A DNA stretch of 56,759 nt from an uncultured Ruminococcus sp. (GTDB taxonomy: Bacteria; Bacillota; Clostridia; Oscillospirales; Acutalibacteraceae): positions 1-56,759 of the forward strand of contig CAJOFK010000018.1 in NCBI GenBank assembly GCA_905234015.1, in the 5' to 3' direction. Both the position numbers and the translations under genes were made by a program. Below are positions 16,164 to 24,951 of the stretch, in pieces; position 1 is the stretch's first letter, and each line of letters opens with the position of its first letter. The notes beneath the pieces are model-generated. The model was given only the letters and a program-made list of their open reading frames with translations. It ran no database searches and had not been told where the DNA came from.

Positions 16164-17564
16164 TTATACCGGATAAACCTTATTTGCTTTATCGCCTAAG
16201 TCCGAGTTTATGCCCGCTTTAGTCTCGCGGCGTTTCTCGAAGAACTTAGTCGCAACCTCGGGGAACTGAGCGTAGGAGAGCACGTCCTCGTCCTGCTCGA
16301 TATACTGAGGGATTTCCGCTCTGAGCTTATCAAGCTCGGGCTCGAGCAAGTCGGCGGGGCGGCAGGTAATCGGCTCCTCGTCGCCGATAATCTGCTTTCT
16401 GAATTCGGGGTCGATAGGCATCGGCGTTGTGCCGTATTTGCCTTCGATAATACCCTTGAATTCTTTAGTTACCATCTTATAACGCTCGCCGGCGATTACG
16501 TTGAATACCGCCTGAGTTCCGACAATCTGAGAGGTCGGAGTAACGAGCGGCGGATAACCTGCGTCCTTACGGACTCTCGGTACCTCGGCAAGACACTCGT
16601 CGAGCTGGTCTTCCTTACCTGCCTGCTTAAGCTGAGAGATAAGGTTAGAGAGCATTCCGCCCGGAACCTGATAGAGAAGAGCCTTTGTATCGGCTGTTAA
16701 AATCTTAGTATCGAGAAGTCCGGAGTCAATATACTTCTTTCTTAAATCCATAAAGTAGGCGCGGATTTCCGAGAATGCCTCAAGGTCAAGCCCGGTATCG
16801 TACTCGGTTCCCGCGAAAGCGGCAACCATAGACTCTGTCGGAGAATGAGAAGTTCCCTGAGAAAGCGGCGAGATAGCCGTATCAATAATATCGGCGCCTG
16901 CTTCAACGCCCTTGATAAGGCACATTGAGCCGAGTCCCGATGTATAATGAGTATGCAGGGCAATCGGCAGGTCAACCTCGGACTTAATCGCCTTAACTAA
17001 ATCGTAGGTCTTATACGGAGTTAAAAGCGCCGCCATATCCTTGATGCAGATTGAATCGGCTCCGGCGTCAGCGATGCGCTTAGCGTAGTCGATATAGTAT
17101 TCCTCGGTGAATACGGGGCCTGTGGTGTAGCTTATGGCAACCTGAGCGTGAGCACCCTCCTTCTTAGCGGCTTTGATAGCGCTCTGAAGGTTTTTAATAT
17201 CGTTAAGCGCGTCGAAAATACGGATTATATCAATACCGTTGGCGCAGCTTTTCTGTACAAAATAATCGAGAACATCGTCCGCGTAGTGGCGGTATCCGAG
17301 CATATTCTGACCTCTGAAAAGCATCTGGAGCTTTGTGTTCGGGCAGTTCTTGCGGATAGTGCGCAGTCTTTCCCACGGGTCCTCGTTTAAAAATCTGAGA
17401 CAGCTGTCAAAGGTCGCACCGCCCCAGCACTCGAGGGAGTGATAGCCGATTTTATCGAGCAAGGGAAGCACCGGGAGCATTTCCTCGGTCTTCATTCTCG
17501 TAGCAATCAGCGACTGGTGAGCGTCGCGAAGCGCTGTTTCCGTAACTAAAATCTTTTTACTCAT
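16164..17564 (-). CDS. OadA/5S-type carboxyltransferase (pyruvate-oxaloacetate site)
   Basis: This 466-residue cytosolic TIM-barrel subunit moves carboxyl groups between biotin and pyruvate/oxaloacetate. It opens with the family signature ILVTETALRDAHQSLIATRM. Metal and substrate residues appear in GGATFDSCLRF, IKDMAALLTPY (the Lys is usually carbamylated) and IALHTHYTSGLGS. The C-terminus has the post-barrel domain but no biotin domain, which is separate (next gene upstream). It matches the oxaloacetate decarboxylase alpha, pyruvate carboxylase B and transcarboxylase 5S families. With no membrane beta subunit nearby, a soluble role is favoured. Regulation is from the single promoter near 19350. 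Confidence 0.9.
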   Translation of the reverse strand: MSKKILVTETALRDAHQSLIATRMKTEEMLPVLPLLDKIGYHSLECWGGATFDSCLRFLNEDPWERLRTIRKNCPNTKLQMLFRGQNMLGYRHYADDVLDYFVQKSCANGIDIIRIFDALNDIKNLQSAIKAAKKEGAHAQVAISYTTGPVFTEEYYIDYAKRIADAGADSICIKDMAALLTPYKTYDLVKAIKSEVDLPIALHTHYTSGLGSMCLIKGVEAGADIIDTAISPLSQGTSHSPTESMVAAFAGTEYDTGLDLEAFSEIRAYFMDLRKKYIDSGLLDTKILTADTKALLYQVPGGMLSNLISQLKQAGKEDQLDECLAEVPRVRKDAGYPPLVTPTSQIVGTQAVFNVIAGERYKMVTKEFKGIIEGKYGTTPMPIDPEFRKQIIGDEEPITCRPADLLEPELDKLRAEIPQYIEQDEDVLSYAQFPEVATKFFEKRRETKAGINSDLGDKANKVYPV

Positions 17565-17582
17565 AGCTTACCTCGAATTAAA

Positions 17583-17948
17583 TCAGTTCATTGTAAGGAG
17601 AACCTTACCTGTATCTACGCTCTCGCCGGAGCTTACCTCGATAGAAGCGATAGTACCGTCCTGAGAAGCCTTAACGGGAGTTTCCATCTTCATAGCCTCG
17701 ATAAATACGAGATCCTGGCCTGCCTTAACAGCGTCGCCCGCGTTAACCTCAACTCTTACAACCGTTCCGGGCATAGGAGCCGTAACCTTAACCGAGCCTG
17801 CGCTGCCTGAAGCTGCGGGAGCCGGAGCTGCCTTTGCGGGAGCGGGAGCTGCTTTTACGGGAGCCGCAGCAGGAGCCGCGTTAGCGTCTAATTCTTCTAC
17901 CTGTACATCATATGATGTTCCGTTAACTGTAACTCTTAAGTTTTTCAT
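17583..17948 (-). CDS. Biotin carboxyl carrier protein
   Basis: The 121-residue carrier has an N-terminal strand region (about 1-20), a flexible Ala/Pro linker (about 22-50), and a biotinyl domain (about 52-121) with the biotinylation motif EAMKMETP, where the second Met-flanked Lys carries biotin. It would shuttle CO2 between the two transferase subunits encoded on either side, 14 and 18 bases away. It resembles the gamma/biotin subunits of decarboxylases and the 1.3S subunit of transcarboxylase. Confidence 0.93.
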   Translation of the reverse strand: MKNLRVTVNGTSYDVQVEELDANAAPAAAPVKAAPAPAKAAPAPAASGSAGSVKVTAPMPGTVVRVEVNAGDAVKAGQDLVFIEAMKMETPVKASQDGTIASIEVSSGESVDTGKVLLTMN

Positions 17949-17962
17949 TATGATTACCCCTT

Positions 17963-19276
17963 TTATATTGTACTATGTTTTTTAGCTTCTGTTTCAACGC
18001 GTTTACCTGAAAGCATAGATCCGGTTTCCGCGAGTGTATCTCTGAGTTCTTCCTCAGTAACAACGTCATCAACATAACCGTTCTCGGCGGCTTTCTCCGC
18101 GCTTAAATTCTCCTTAGCGTACTTTTCAACAACCGCCGCCTGTTCCTCAACGGGCACGTTTAATTCTTCAGGAGAATTAATAAGCACAACTGCCTCGGGA
18201 TTAACAGGGCTTATAACTGCCTCGGGTAAAGCGTAAACCATATCGGCGTTCGCGCCCGCGCCCGCGAGAGCGATATAAGCTGATCCAATCGCTTTTCCCG
18301 TTATCACGGAAATCTTAGCGGTAGTGGCCTCGGCGTAAGCGGAGTTTACTTTAGCGGCTGACTTAATATCCTCAAAGCCGTCTGTATCTACGAAAGTAAC
18401 AACGGGTAGTGAGAACGCGTCGCAGAATCGTACAAACTTGGCGATTTTATTGGCGTCAGCTTCACTCAGCTTGCCACCCTTTGTGCGGACAATTCCCTGA
18501 ACTCTGCCCTCTAATGAGGCGAAAACTGTACGAGCGTTGTCGCCGTAATCCATAGAAAGCTTATAAACAGAATCGCCGTCAAAAGTTCTTTTTACAAGGC
18601 ATCCGTCAACATCGGGAGCTACTTCCTCGAACTCAGTCCAAGATGGTGTATCAAGATTTGAATCGGGCAGATAAATCATAAGCTGTCTCGCCTTATCAAT
18701 CGCGTCAGCCTCGTCATCGGCAACGACATTCACAATGCCGTTCTTTGAGTTGTATTCGATATCGGAGTTCGTGCCTGTTGTATCGAGCGAAAGTTTACTG
18801 TCCTTAGTCGCGATAACAAAATCAGCGCTTACAGCGTTCAGCGCGCCTGTTCCGATACAATCTCCGAGAATTACGGAAATCTGCGGAATTACGCCCGAAA
18901 TCTTAGAAGCGGCGTTAAGCACTTCGCCGTAGCCCTGGAGCAGAGCGTTGCCCTCGTCAAGACGGCCGCCTTTACTGTTATAAAAACCTACAACAATCTC
19001 GCCGTTCATTTTAGCGAAATCGTAAACCTTCTTTATCTTAGCCGCGGAAGCCTTACTCATAGCTCCTCCGCAGAAATCGGGATTCTGCGCAAAAGCGTAA
19101 ACAGGTCTTTCGTCAACATATCCGCGTCCCGCTACAACCTCGGCGTAGGTGTCCTTGGATTTAGCGAGGTTTGCTATCAGCGTAAACTCGCCGTTGTCAA
19201 AAAACGCTTCGAGAGTTTTATACGCTGAAGTCTGAGCTATCTCAGCCTTAGCCTGAGCGATACTTTCAATACTCAT
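17963..19276 (-). CDS. Acyl-CoA carboxyltransferase subunit (MmdA/PccB-like, divergent)
   Basis: The 437-residue protein has two crotonase-like halves. The first has GYGEVLNAASKISGVIPQIS, followed by VILGDCIGTGALNAVSADF. The second has LPVVTFVDTDGFEDIKSAA and AEATTAKISVITGKAIGSAYIAL. This matches the acyl-CoA carboxyltransferase family, as in methylmalonyl-CoA decarboxylase alpha, propionyl-CoA carboxylase beta and 12S transcarboxylase. It is shorter than the usual about 510, and the oxyanion loops (CIGTGA, KAIGSAY) differ from the common CAGGA and KAYGGAY. The acyl-CoA substrate (malonyl, methylmalonyl, glutaconyl or other) is unclear. It is first in the three-gene operon. Confidence 0.85.
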   Translation of the reverse strand: MSIESIAQAKAEIAQTSAYKTLEAFFDNGEFTLIANLAKSKDTYAEVVAGRGYVDERPVYAFAQNPDFCGGAMSKASAAKIKKVYDFAKMNGEIVVGFYNSKGGRLDEGNALLQGYGEVLNAASKISGVIPQISVILGDCIGTGALNAVSADFVIATKDSKLSLDTTGTNSDIEYNSKNGIVNVVADDEADAIDKARQLMIYLPDSNLDTPSWTEFEEVAPDVDGCLVKRTFDGDSVYKLSMDYGDNARTVFASLEGRVQGIVRTKGGKLSEADANKIAKFVRFCDAFSLPVVTFVDTDGFEDIKSAAKVNSAYAEATTAKISVITGKAIGSAYIALAGAGANADMVYALPEAVISPVNPEAVVLINSPEELNVPVEEQAAVVEKYAKENLSAEKAAENGYVDDVVTEEELRDTLAETGSMLSGKRVETEAKKHSTI

Positions 19277-19338
19277 AAATTACCTCCGAATAAAAAATAA
19301 CCATATGTCCCATTTTAATGAACATTTATACATATTCA

Positions 19339-19367
19339 ATTATATTACAAAACTTAAAAAATCGCAA
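19339..19367 (-). promoter_or_regulatory. Promoter of the carboxyltransferase operon
   Basis: TTGCGA (19362-19367), 17 bases and TATAAT (19339-19344) on the minus strand. It lies directly after the RluB terminator. Confidence 0.75.
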
Positions 19368-19403
19368 GAAAAAAGTGCACATTATTTTAAAATGCACACT
19401 TTT
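19367..19403 (-). terminator. Terminator of the scpAB-rluB operon
   Basis: A 13-bp stem (AAAAGTGTGCATT / AATGTGCACTTTT, two G-T wobbles), 7-base loop and TTTTTTC tail, 48 bases past the rluB stop. Confidence 0.85.
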
Positions 19404-19451
19404 AATATTTTTCAAATTTCAACCGTATCTATTTTGTTGAGATGTAAACAA

Positions 19452-20201
19452 TCAAACCTGATATTTAGGCGGATTGGGATTAGCGGAGAGCTTTTTAACC
19501 TCGTCAAAGGTTAAATCACGCCACATACCGCGCTTAAGCTTACCGAGCTTTACGGAGCCTATCGCTATTCTTTTAAGGCGCGTAACCTCGATATCAAACA
19601 GCGCGCACATTTTTCTTATCTCGCGGTTTCTGCCCTCGTGAAGCACCATTTCAACATTCGCTCTATCCTCGGAGCGGCTTATAACCCTTACCTCGCAGGG
19701 AGCGGTTTTTCTTCCGTCGATTTCAACTCCGCTCATAATCTTTTTAGCGGCGGCTTCGGGCATATCGGGCTTCACGGTAACGTGATAAACCTTGTTGATT
19801 TCTTTTTTAGGGTGCATAACAACGTTGGCAAAATCGCCGTCGTTAGTCATAAGCAGCATACCCTCGCTGTCCTTATCAAGACGGCCGACGGGATAAACTC
19901 TCTCGGGGATATCCTTAACTAAATCGGCAACGCATTTTCTGCCGCGCTCGTCGTTCATTGTGGTGACGTATCCGCGGGGCTTATTGAGCATTATGTAACG
20001 CTTTCCGCCCTTTTTCTTAAGGACGATACGCTTGCCGTGAACGTAGACCTTATCGGTATCGGGATTGATTTTATCGCCGATTTCCGCGCGCCTGCCGTTG
20101 ACCTTAACGGCGCCGCTTTCGATAAGCGCCTCCGACTTGCGGCGGGACGCTACCCCGCACTCAGCCATAAATTTTTGTAATCTTTCCTCTTTTGAAGCCA
20201 T
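19452..20201 (-). CDS. rluB: Ribosomal large-subunit pseudouridine synthase B
   Basis: This 249-residue RsuA-family enzyme has an N-terminal S4 RNA-binding domain (about 5-60, LQKFMAECGVASRRKSEALI) and a catalytic domain with MLNKPRGYVTT and GRLDKDSEGMLLMTNDG; the Asp in GRLDKDS is the catalytic nucleophile. It makes pseudouridine in 23S rRNA (position by family only). The end KKLSANPNPPKYQV is typical of Gram-positive copies. It is the last gene of the M50-scpAB operon. Confidence 0.95.
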   Translation of the reverse strand: MASKEERLQKFMAECGVASRRKSEALIESGAVKVNGRRAEIGDKINPDTDKVYVHGKRIVLKKKGGKRYIMLNKPRGYVTTMNDERGRKCVADLVKDIPERVYPVGRLDKDSEGMLLMTNDGDFANVVMHPKKEINKVYHVTVKPDMPEAAAKKIMSGVEIDGRKTAPCEVRVISRSEDRANVEMVLHEGRNREIRKMCALFDIEVTRLKRIAIGSVKLGKLKRGMWRDLTFDEVKKLSANPNPPKYQV

Positions 20202-20234
20202 TATTAAAAATCCTTTTCGCAGACCGCTTATAAT

Positions 20235-21359
20235 TCACCGATTGTCTGCCGGTGCGCAGCCTGCCGCAAATATACTTTTATTTTCTATATAAGAATTATT
20301 ATTCGCTGCGGCTCTGAGCGTATGAACCGCAAGCCTTTTATTATTCAGGGTATAAACAATCTTCCCTACCTTATCCCCGGATTTAACCGGAGCGTACAGG
20401 AAGTTATCCATATATATTTTCCGCTTAACCTTTTTACAGTCCTCCGCTTTAAACACAACACAGCTGATATCGGAGCAGGACACGGCGGTTTCAGCCGTTT
20501 TTCCGGAAACGGTATCGACGTCAATAAAAAATTCGCGGTCGTCGAGCTCCTTCATACGGTAATTTTCAAAGCCGTAATTAAACATAGCGCGGTGATCCTC
20601 CCAGTCGCGCTTATCGTTAAACGTAACCGCTATAAGGGTTAAGCCGTCCTTTTTAGCCGCGCTCACAAGGCACCTTCCGGCAGCTTGGGTATAGCCGGTT
20701 TTTCCGCCTATACAATGCCTGTAGGTTGAGAGCAGGCGGTTGTGATTAGAATATGCGGTAATTTTATTCTTCGGCTTTATAAAGCTTACCGCTGCGGTTT
20801 TGCGCATAGTGAGCCGTCGGAAATCGGAATTTCTAAGAGCCTCAGCCATCAGCAGCGCCATATCGTAAGGCGTGGTGTAATGGTCGGGGTCGTCAAGACC
20901 GCTCGGATTTACGAAGTTTGTATTCTTCATACCGATTTCACGGGCGCGGCGGGTCATCATACGGGCGAACTTTTCCTTGCTGCCGGAAATCGAAATTGCC
21001 GCCGCGTTAGCCGCGTCGTTTCCGGAGCAAAGCATTATTCCGACAGCCAGGTCCCTCAGCGTTACAACCTCGCCGAGCTTAAGGTACATACTGCTCCCCT
21101 CGGCGGTCATTTCCTCGGTAAACTTAACGTGCTTGTTATTCTTCTCCGCGTATTCGAGCGTTAAAAGCGCCGTCATAATCTTAGTGGTGCTGGCGGGCTT
21201 TGAGATTTTATTTTCGTTTTTAGAATAATAAATCTCACCGTTATCCGCGCAGTAAAGCACAGCCTTTTCGGCATAAATGCTCAAATCGGAGGCCAAGGCT
21301 TTAACGAGAGTTAAAGACAATAACGCAAGACATATAATAATTGAAAGAAAACGCTTCAT
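20235..21359 (-). CDS. D-alanyl-D-alanine carboxypeptidase (DacF/PBP5-like)
   Basis: This 374-residue secreted low-molecular-weight PBP has a signal peptide (about 1-23, ending ALA) and the three active-site motifs: STTK (Ser57), CSGNDAAN and GGKTGYTQAAG. It trims the terminal D-Ala of stem peptides in the wall. A C-terminal domain follows, without an obvious membrane anchor helix. ATG at 21359 is chosen over GTG at 21368. The downstream rluB is 33 bases away. A spore-cortex role is possible because the neighbour GerW is sporulation-linked, but this is inference. Confidence 0.9.
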   Translation of the reverse strand: MKRFLSIIICLALLSLTLVKALASDLSIYAEKAVLYCADNGEIYYSKNENKISKPASTTKIMTALLTLEYAEKNNKHVKFTEEMTAEGSSMYLKLGEVVTLRDLAVGIMLCSGNDAANAAAISISGSKEKFARMMTRRAREIGMKNTNFVNPSGLDDPDHYTTPYDMALLMAEALRNSDFRRLTMRKTAAVSFIKPKNKITAYSNHNRLLSTYRHCIGGKTGYTQAAGRCLVSAAKKDGLTLIAVTFNDKRDWEDHRAMFNYGFENYRMKELDDREFFIDVDTVSGKTAETAVSCSDISCVVFKAEDCKKVKRKIYMDNFLYAPVKSGDKVGKIVYTLNNKRLAVHTLRAAANNNSYIENKSIFAAGCAPADNR

Positions 21360-21420
21360 ACATATCACCGTTAGATGATATGAAAGAGTTTATGTTTTTA
21401 TTAACCTGCGCAAAAAAACA

Positions 21421-21502
21421 AGCTTTAAACTCCGCCGTTTATCAGCTTTTCCGATTAATTAAGCTATAAAAAGGCGGAATCGGCTCCCGGGGCTCCCGGG
21501 TC
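21421..21502. repeat. Dispersed repeat family 2, copy 1
   Basis: This roughly 82-base element lies between gerW and the D,D-carboxypeptidase gene. Read on the minus strand it has a CCCGGGAGCCCCGGG core, then TCCGCCTTTTTA, a variable AT-rich middle, and the partner GGCGGAGTTTAAA. It aligns base-for-base at both ends with 30146-30228 (plus strand). The TCCGCC/GGCGGA stem suggests a hairpin RNA or terminator-like element. Orientation relative to transcription differs between the two copies. Confidence 0.7.
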
Positions 21503-21929
21503 AGAATATGTCTTCGTCAGCGTCGGCAGCCTCGTCGTTAACGTCGGCGGCTACTTTATCCTTTTTATCCTTTTTAAAGAACGCGCTTACCTTATCTACG
21601 AGCTCGGGAACCATACCGACAACTCTGTCGGCAGCTCCGTCGTACTTTTCAACCGGGATAAGCTTAACGTCGCCGCGGAATACGGTCAGAAAAGCAATAG
21701 GCTGAATCGTAACACCCGCGCCGCTTCCGCCGCCGAAGCAGTCCTTATTTTCCTTTTTAGTCGGGAAATCGGAACCGCCCGAGGCGAAGCCGTAGCTCAC
21801 CTTGGAAACAGGAATGATGATAGTACCATCGGGCGAGGTGATAGGATCGCCGATGATTGTATTAACATCAACCATTTCCTTGATTTTGTTCATCGTAGTA
21901 TCCATTAAGCTGTTAATAGGATGATCCAT
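21501..21929 (-). CDS. gerW: GerW/YtfJ-family sporulation protein
   Basis: The 142-residue protein matches the GerW (YtfJ) spore-associated family: MDHPINSLMDTTMNKIKEMVD, then ITSPDGTIIIPVSKVSYGFASGG, the glycine-rich CFGGGSGAGVTIQPIAF, and a charged C-terminus. In Bacillus the homologue is needed for normal spore germination; other sporeless Clostridia also keep it, so sporulation of this organism is not proved. It lies between DUF2953 and the carboxypeptidase. Confidence 0.92.
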   Translation of the reverse strand: MDHPINSLMDTTMNKIKEMVDVNTIIGDPITSPDGTIIIPVSKVSYGFASGGSDFPTKKENKDCFGGGSGAGVTIQPIAFLTVFRGDVKLIPVEKYDGAADRVVGMVPELVDKVSAFFKKDKKDKVAADVNDEAADADEDIF

Positions 21930-21955
21930 AATGTTCTCCTTATCTATAATGAAAA

Positions 21956-22603
21956 TTATTTTTTCTTCTTCTTTTTCGGTTTTGCCTTTAAATAAATTCT
22001 TAATACCGTAAACGCTCTCGAGAATACTATTTTCAGTATTGAAAGTATTCTTATCTTAGCTATTACCTTAGCCTTAGCCGAGCTTTTTTTGGCCTCGTTG
22101 AACTCGGGATTTACGTTAACGTCGTAGTGCTTTACGGTAACGATATCGGTAATAAGCCTCAGAGAAGGAAAGAATACCGAACACACGCGCCCGTAATTTA
22201 CCGCGGCGTCCTCGGCGGTTTCGCCGGCAATCTTCATATTTACCATAAGCTCCGTTACGGTGATATGCGAAAACAAATCCTTTAAGGTGCCAACGGCGAG
22301 CTTTGAAATCCGCTTTACGATATTAAGTATGCCCGAAACACCCTTCTGTTTTACATAATCCTTTATGCTGAAGGATTTTTCCTTTTTCTTTTCCTTCTTT
22401 TCAGGCTTGGGCTTTTCTTTTTTCTTTTTCTTTTTCTCAGGTTTTTCCTTTTTCGGCTTCGGCGGAATCAACTTAATCTTTACGAACGCAACCCTTACGC
22501 TGAGCTTTAAGGTTTCGTCATAATCGGCGAAAACGTAAATATTAAAAAGAGTCAGCAGAAACAGAAACAAGAGAATACCGGCTATGATATACAGCGCAAG
22601 CAA
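21956..22603 (-). CDS. DUF2953 membrane protein
   Basis: The 215-residue protein has one N-terminal membrane helix (about 1-25), a strand region around residues 30-48 (LKLSVRVAFVKIKLIPPKPKK), a Lys/Glu/Pro-rich hydrophilic stretch (about 50-80), and a second hydrophobic region near ILSILKIVFSRAFTVL. This arrangement is that of DUF2953, commonly next to scpB and gerW in Clostridia. Start appears to be TTG at 22603 after GGAAGAG. It might work with GerW, but the function is unknown. Confidence 0.85.
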   Translation of the reverse strand: MLALYIIAGILLFLFLLTLFNIYVFADYDETLKLSVRVAFVKIKLIPPKPKKEKPEKKKKKKEKPKPEKKEKKKEKSFSIKDYVKQKGVSGILNIVKRISKLAVGTLKDLFSHITVTELMVNMKIAGETAEDAAVNYGRVCSVFFPSLRLITDIVTVKHYDVNVNPEFNEAKKSSAKAKVIAKIRILSILKIVFSRAFTVLRIYLKAKPKKKKKK

Positions 22604-22605
22604 TT

Positions 22606-23196
22606 TTACTCTTCCTTCGAGACTTCTTCAATAACTTCCTCTACCGTGAGCTGAACGTCGCCGCTTTCCTCCTCGTCGTCTCCGTCATCTCCGGGAAGCG
22701 GAGGAAGCTCCTCGATTGAGGAGATATTAAAGCAGCGTAAAAAGTTCTCGGTAGTACCGTAAATCAGCGGACGGCCGGGGAGCTCGAGTCTTCCCTGCTC
22801 CTCAATTAAGTCCTTAGCGGTTAAGGAGCCGATAACTCCGGAGCAGTCAACTCCTCTTATCTGCTCTACGAACGACTTGGTTACGGGCTGGTTATACGCG
22901 ATTACCGCCAAAACCTCAAGCGCCGCCTGAGAAAGCGGAGTGTTTCTCCTTAAATCCATAACCTTTCTGATTTCGGGAGCGTACTCTTTAACGCTTACCA
23001 TCTGGTAGCTGTCCTTAAGTCTTATAATAGTAATTCCCCTGCCGGACTTACTGTATTCATTCATAAGCGCCTCGAGGTGCTCTCTCGCCTCAGACTCGGA
23101 AATTTCGAGAGCGATAGCAATTCTCGCAGGCTCTACCGAGGAGCCGTTAGCAAAAAGTATAGCCTCTATAGCGCTGTTTATTTTTTCAGATATCAT
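22606..23196 (-). CDS. scpB: Segregation and condensation protein B
   Basis: The 196-residue protein has two winged-helix domains, with LSQAALEVLAVIAYNQPVTK and VEQIRGVDCSGVIGSL as the hallmark region and an acidic tail (about 175-196). ScpB dimers bind ScpA and regulate the SMC condensin. ATG at 23196 is used; an in-frame GTG at 23205 overlaps the scpA stop. It is 2 bases before DUF2953. Confidence 0.95.
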   Translation of the reverse strand: MISEKINSAIEAILFANGSSVEPARIAIALEISESEAREHLEALMNEYSKSGRGITIIRLKDSYQMVSVKEYAPEIRKVMDLRRNTPLSQAALEVLAVIAYNQPVTKSFVEQIRGVDCSGVIGSLTAKDLIEEQGRLELPGRPLIYGTTENFLRCFNISSIEELPPLPGDDGDDEEESGDVQLTVEEVIEEVSKEE

Positions 23197-23201
23197 AAAT
23201 A

Positions 23202-23915
23202 TCACTTCTCAATCATATATACTTCGGCGGTATCTCCGTCGCCGTCGATACGAACTCTCTTGCCCTTAACGAGCTCGAGCACCGCTAAAAATGTCGCGAC
23301 AAGCTCGCTGCGCTCGTTTACGGCGGTAAAAAGCTCCTGATACTTAACGCGCTTTCCGTGCCACAAACGCCTCATAACCGTAATAATACGCGCGTTTACC
23401 GAGACGATTTTACGCTCGATAATACCGGAGAACGCCGAGTGCGGCGGCGGAAGCTTTCTTCTTCCGCGTCCGACAGCGTCAATATATCCTTTTACGATAT
23501 CCTGAGGGTCGTGACTGCGGTTATAAGTCAAGTCGAACTTAACGGGCGACGCGTCCTTATAGAACGTATCGAAATCGTAAATTCCGCTCATTTTAGCGGC
23601 AATTTCCTTACAGAGCTGATACTCAATAAGCTGACCGGAGAGCTCCTTTTTAAGCTCCTCAGCCTCGTCCTCGTACTTCGGCAGCAGCGACGCGGACTTT
23701 ATATACACCAGTCTTGACGCCATAGCAAGGAACTCGCTCGCGACGTCCATCTGATTTTCCTGCATACGCTTTATCTGCTCCATATACTGGTCTAAAAGCT
23801 CGGAAATCTGAATATCATAGATGTTTATTTTATTTTTCGCAATCAGGCTCAAAAGCAAATCGAGAGGACCCTCGAATGATTCAAGCTTATAATTAAACTG
23901 CGGTAAATCGTTCAT
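23202..23915 (-). CDS. scpA: Segregation and condensation protein A
   Basis: This 237-residue kleisin joins the SMC head domains. It starts NDLPQFNYKLESFEGPLDLLLSLIAKNKINIYDI, the highly conserved N-terminal part, and ends with a winged-helix region (VKYQELFTAVNERSELVATFLAVLELVKGKRV). ATG at 23915 is chosen; the upstream TTG adds three residues only. It sits right after the M50 protease gene. Confidence 0.96.
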   Translation of the reverse strand: MNDLPQFNYKLESFEGPLDLLLSLIAKNKINIYDIQISELLDQYMEQIKRMQENQMDVASEFLAMASRLVYIKSASLLPKYEDEAEELKKELSGQLIEYQLCKEIAAKMSGIYDFDTFYKDASPVKFDLTYNRSHDPQDIVKGYIDAVGRGRRKLPPPHSAFSGIIERKIVSVNARIITVMRRLWHGKRVKYQELFTAVNERSELVATFLAVLELVKGKRVRIDGDGDTAEVYMIEK

Positions 23916-23945
23916 ATTTATCAACTGTCCATTTTATATTATCGG

Positions 23946-24623
23946 TTAGAAAAAGCTAAACGGCAGCGCGGTAAGCCACATTACAAAATCAGCGAGCGCG
24001 TTCTGGATAATATCGAGCGGAAGCAAATTAAACCACACCAGCACGATAATAATCGCAAAGAAAACATTCTCGTACTTATAAAGCGTATAAACCCATTTAT
24101 CGGGTAAAAACATAAACAGAATCTTAGAGCCGTCAAGCGGCGGAATCGGAATAAGGTTAAATACCGCAAGACAGATATTAAGAAGAATATAATATACGAA
24201 GAACAGGTAAATATAGTACCCGAACTGATTTGTTATAATAAAATTCGGAGCGAATTTTAAAAGCGCGTTTAAAATAAGTCCGCCGGCTATCGCCGCGATT
24301 AAATTCGCAAGAGGTCCCGCCATAGCGGAGATTCCCATACCGACCTTAGGATTTTTGAAATTGCGGTCGTCTATCGGAACGGGCTTAGCCCAGCCGAAGC
24401 CGATAAGGATAATAAGCAGCGCGCCTATCGGGTCAATATGCTCAATCGGGTTAAGGGTTAAGCGTCCGCGCGACTTAATACTCGTATCGCCGAGCTTATA
24501 CGCGACGAATGCGTGAGCCCATTCGTGAAAGGGCATTATAAGAAAAATTACAACCAGCGAAGCCAGTATATCGACTACGGCAGTCGCAAAATCAAGCTGT
24601 CCGGATAATAAAGAAATCAGCAA
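23946..24623 (-). CDS. Site-2-type membrane metalloprotease (M50 family)
   Basis: The 225-residue protein has about six hydrophobic stretches. The zinc motif is HEWAH in MPFHEWAHAFVAYKLGD, and the distal metal-binding region is IPIPPLDGSKILFMFLP. These are the marks of the small YwhC/Rv-type site-2 protease group, which cuts substrates in the membrane. Start is TTG at 24623, 9 bases after GGGGAG. It leads the operon with scpA, scpB, DUF2953, gerW, the carboxypeptidase and rluB. Substrate is unknown. Confidence 0.9.
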   Translation of the reverse strand: MLISLLSGQLDFATAVVDILASLVVIFLIMPFHEWAHAFVAYKLGDTSIKSRGRLTLNPIEHIDPIGALLIILIGFGWAKPVPIDDRNFKNPKVGMGISAMAGPLANLIAAIAGGLILNALLKFAPNFIITNQFGYYIYLFFVYYILLNICLAVFNLIPIPPLDGSKILFMFLPDKWVYTLYKYENVFFAIIIVLVWFNLLPLDIIQNALADFVMWLTALPFSFF

Positions 24624-24661
24624 AATACGCCACTCCCCTATTTTAATCTAAAGTTAAGTTT

Positions 24662-24690
24662 ATTGTACCACAATCTTTAAAAAATAACAA
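24662..24690 (-). promoter_or_regulatory. Promoter of the M50-scpAB operon
   Basis: TTGTTA (24685-24690), 17 bases and TACAAT (24662-24667) on the minus strand. Confidence 0.7.
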
Positions 24691-24720
24691 GTTTTTTATT
24701 TTTCCGCGTATGACAAGAGC

Positions 24721-24793
24721 GTCCCTATCGTGAATGTTATGTCCCCCGTACGTTTTGTTTCCTATGAAGCTCTGGATAAAAAGGATATGTTCT
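24721..24793 (+). repeat. Dispersed repeat family 3, copy 1
   Basis: The segment from TCCCTAT through CCGTACGTTT, CCTATGAAGCT, TGGATA and GGATA-GTTC aligns with 35690-35759 in the same orientation, with scattered changes. It is intergenic in both places. Confidence 0.6.
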
Positions 24794-24951
24794 GAGTGTT
24801 TATCATCCTGAGCGGTTTCCGCTCCCGCGGAATGAAAAATCGCCGATATCGGAAGACTCGGCTCGGAATGGGGTGGGACCCATTCCCTAAAGCCCACTTT
24901 ATCCTCTCAGCCCCTTCCTTCCCTTAAATTTTAAAAATTTCAAAAAAACTC

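Noticed and set aside
24643-24897. 84-codon minus-strand ORF in the M50-rpmB intergenic region
   Set aside because: It overlaps the M50 promoter, repeat 3 and several hairpins, and has no ribosome site.
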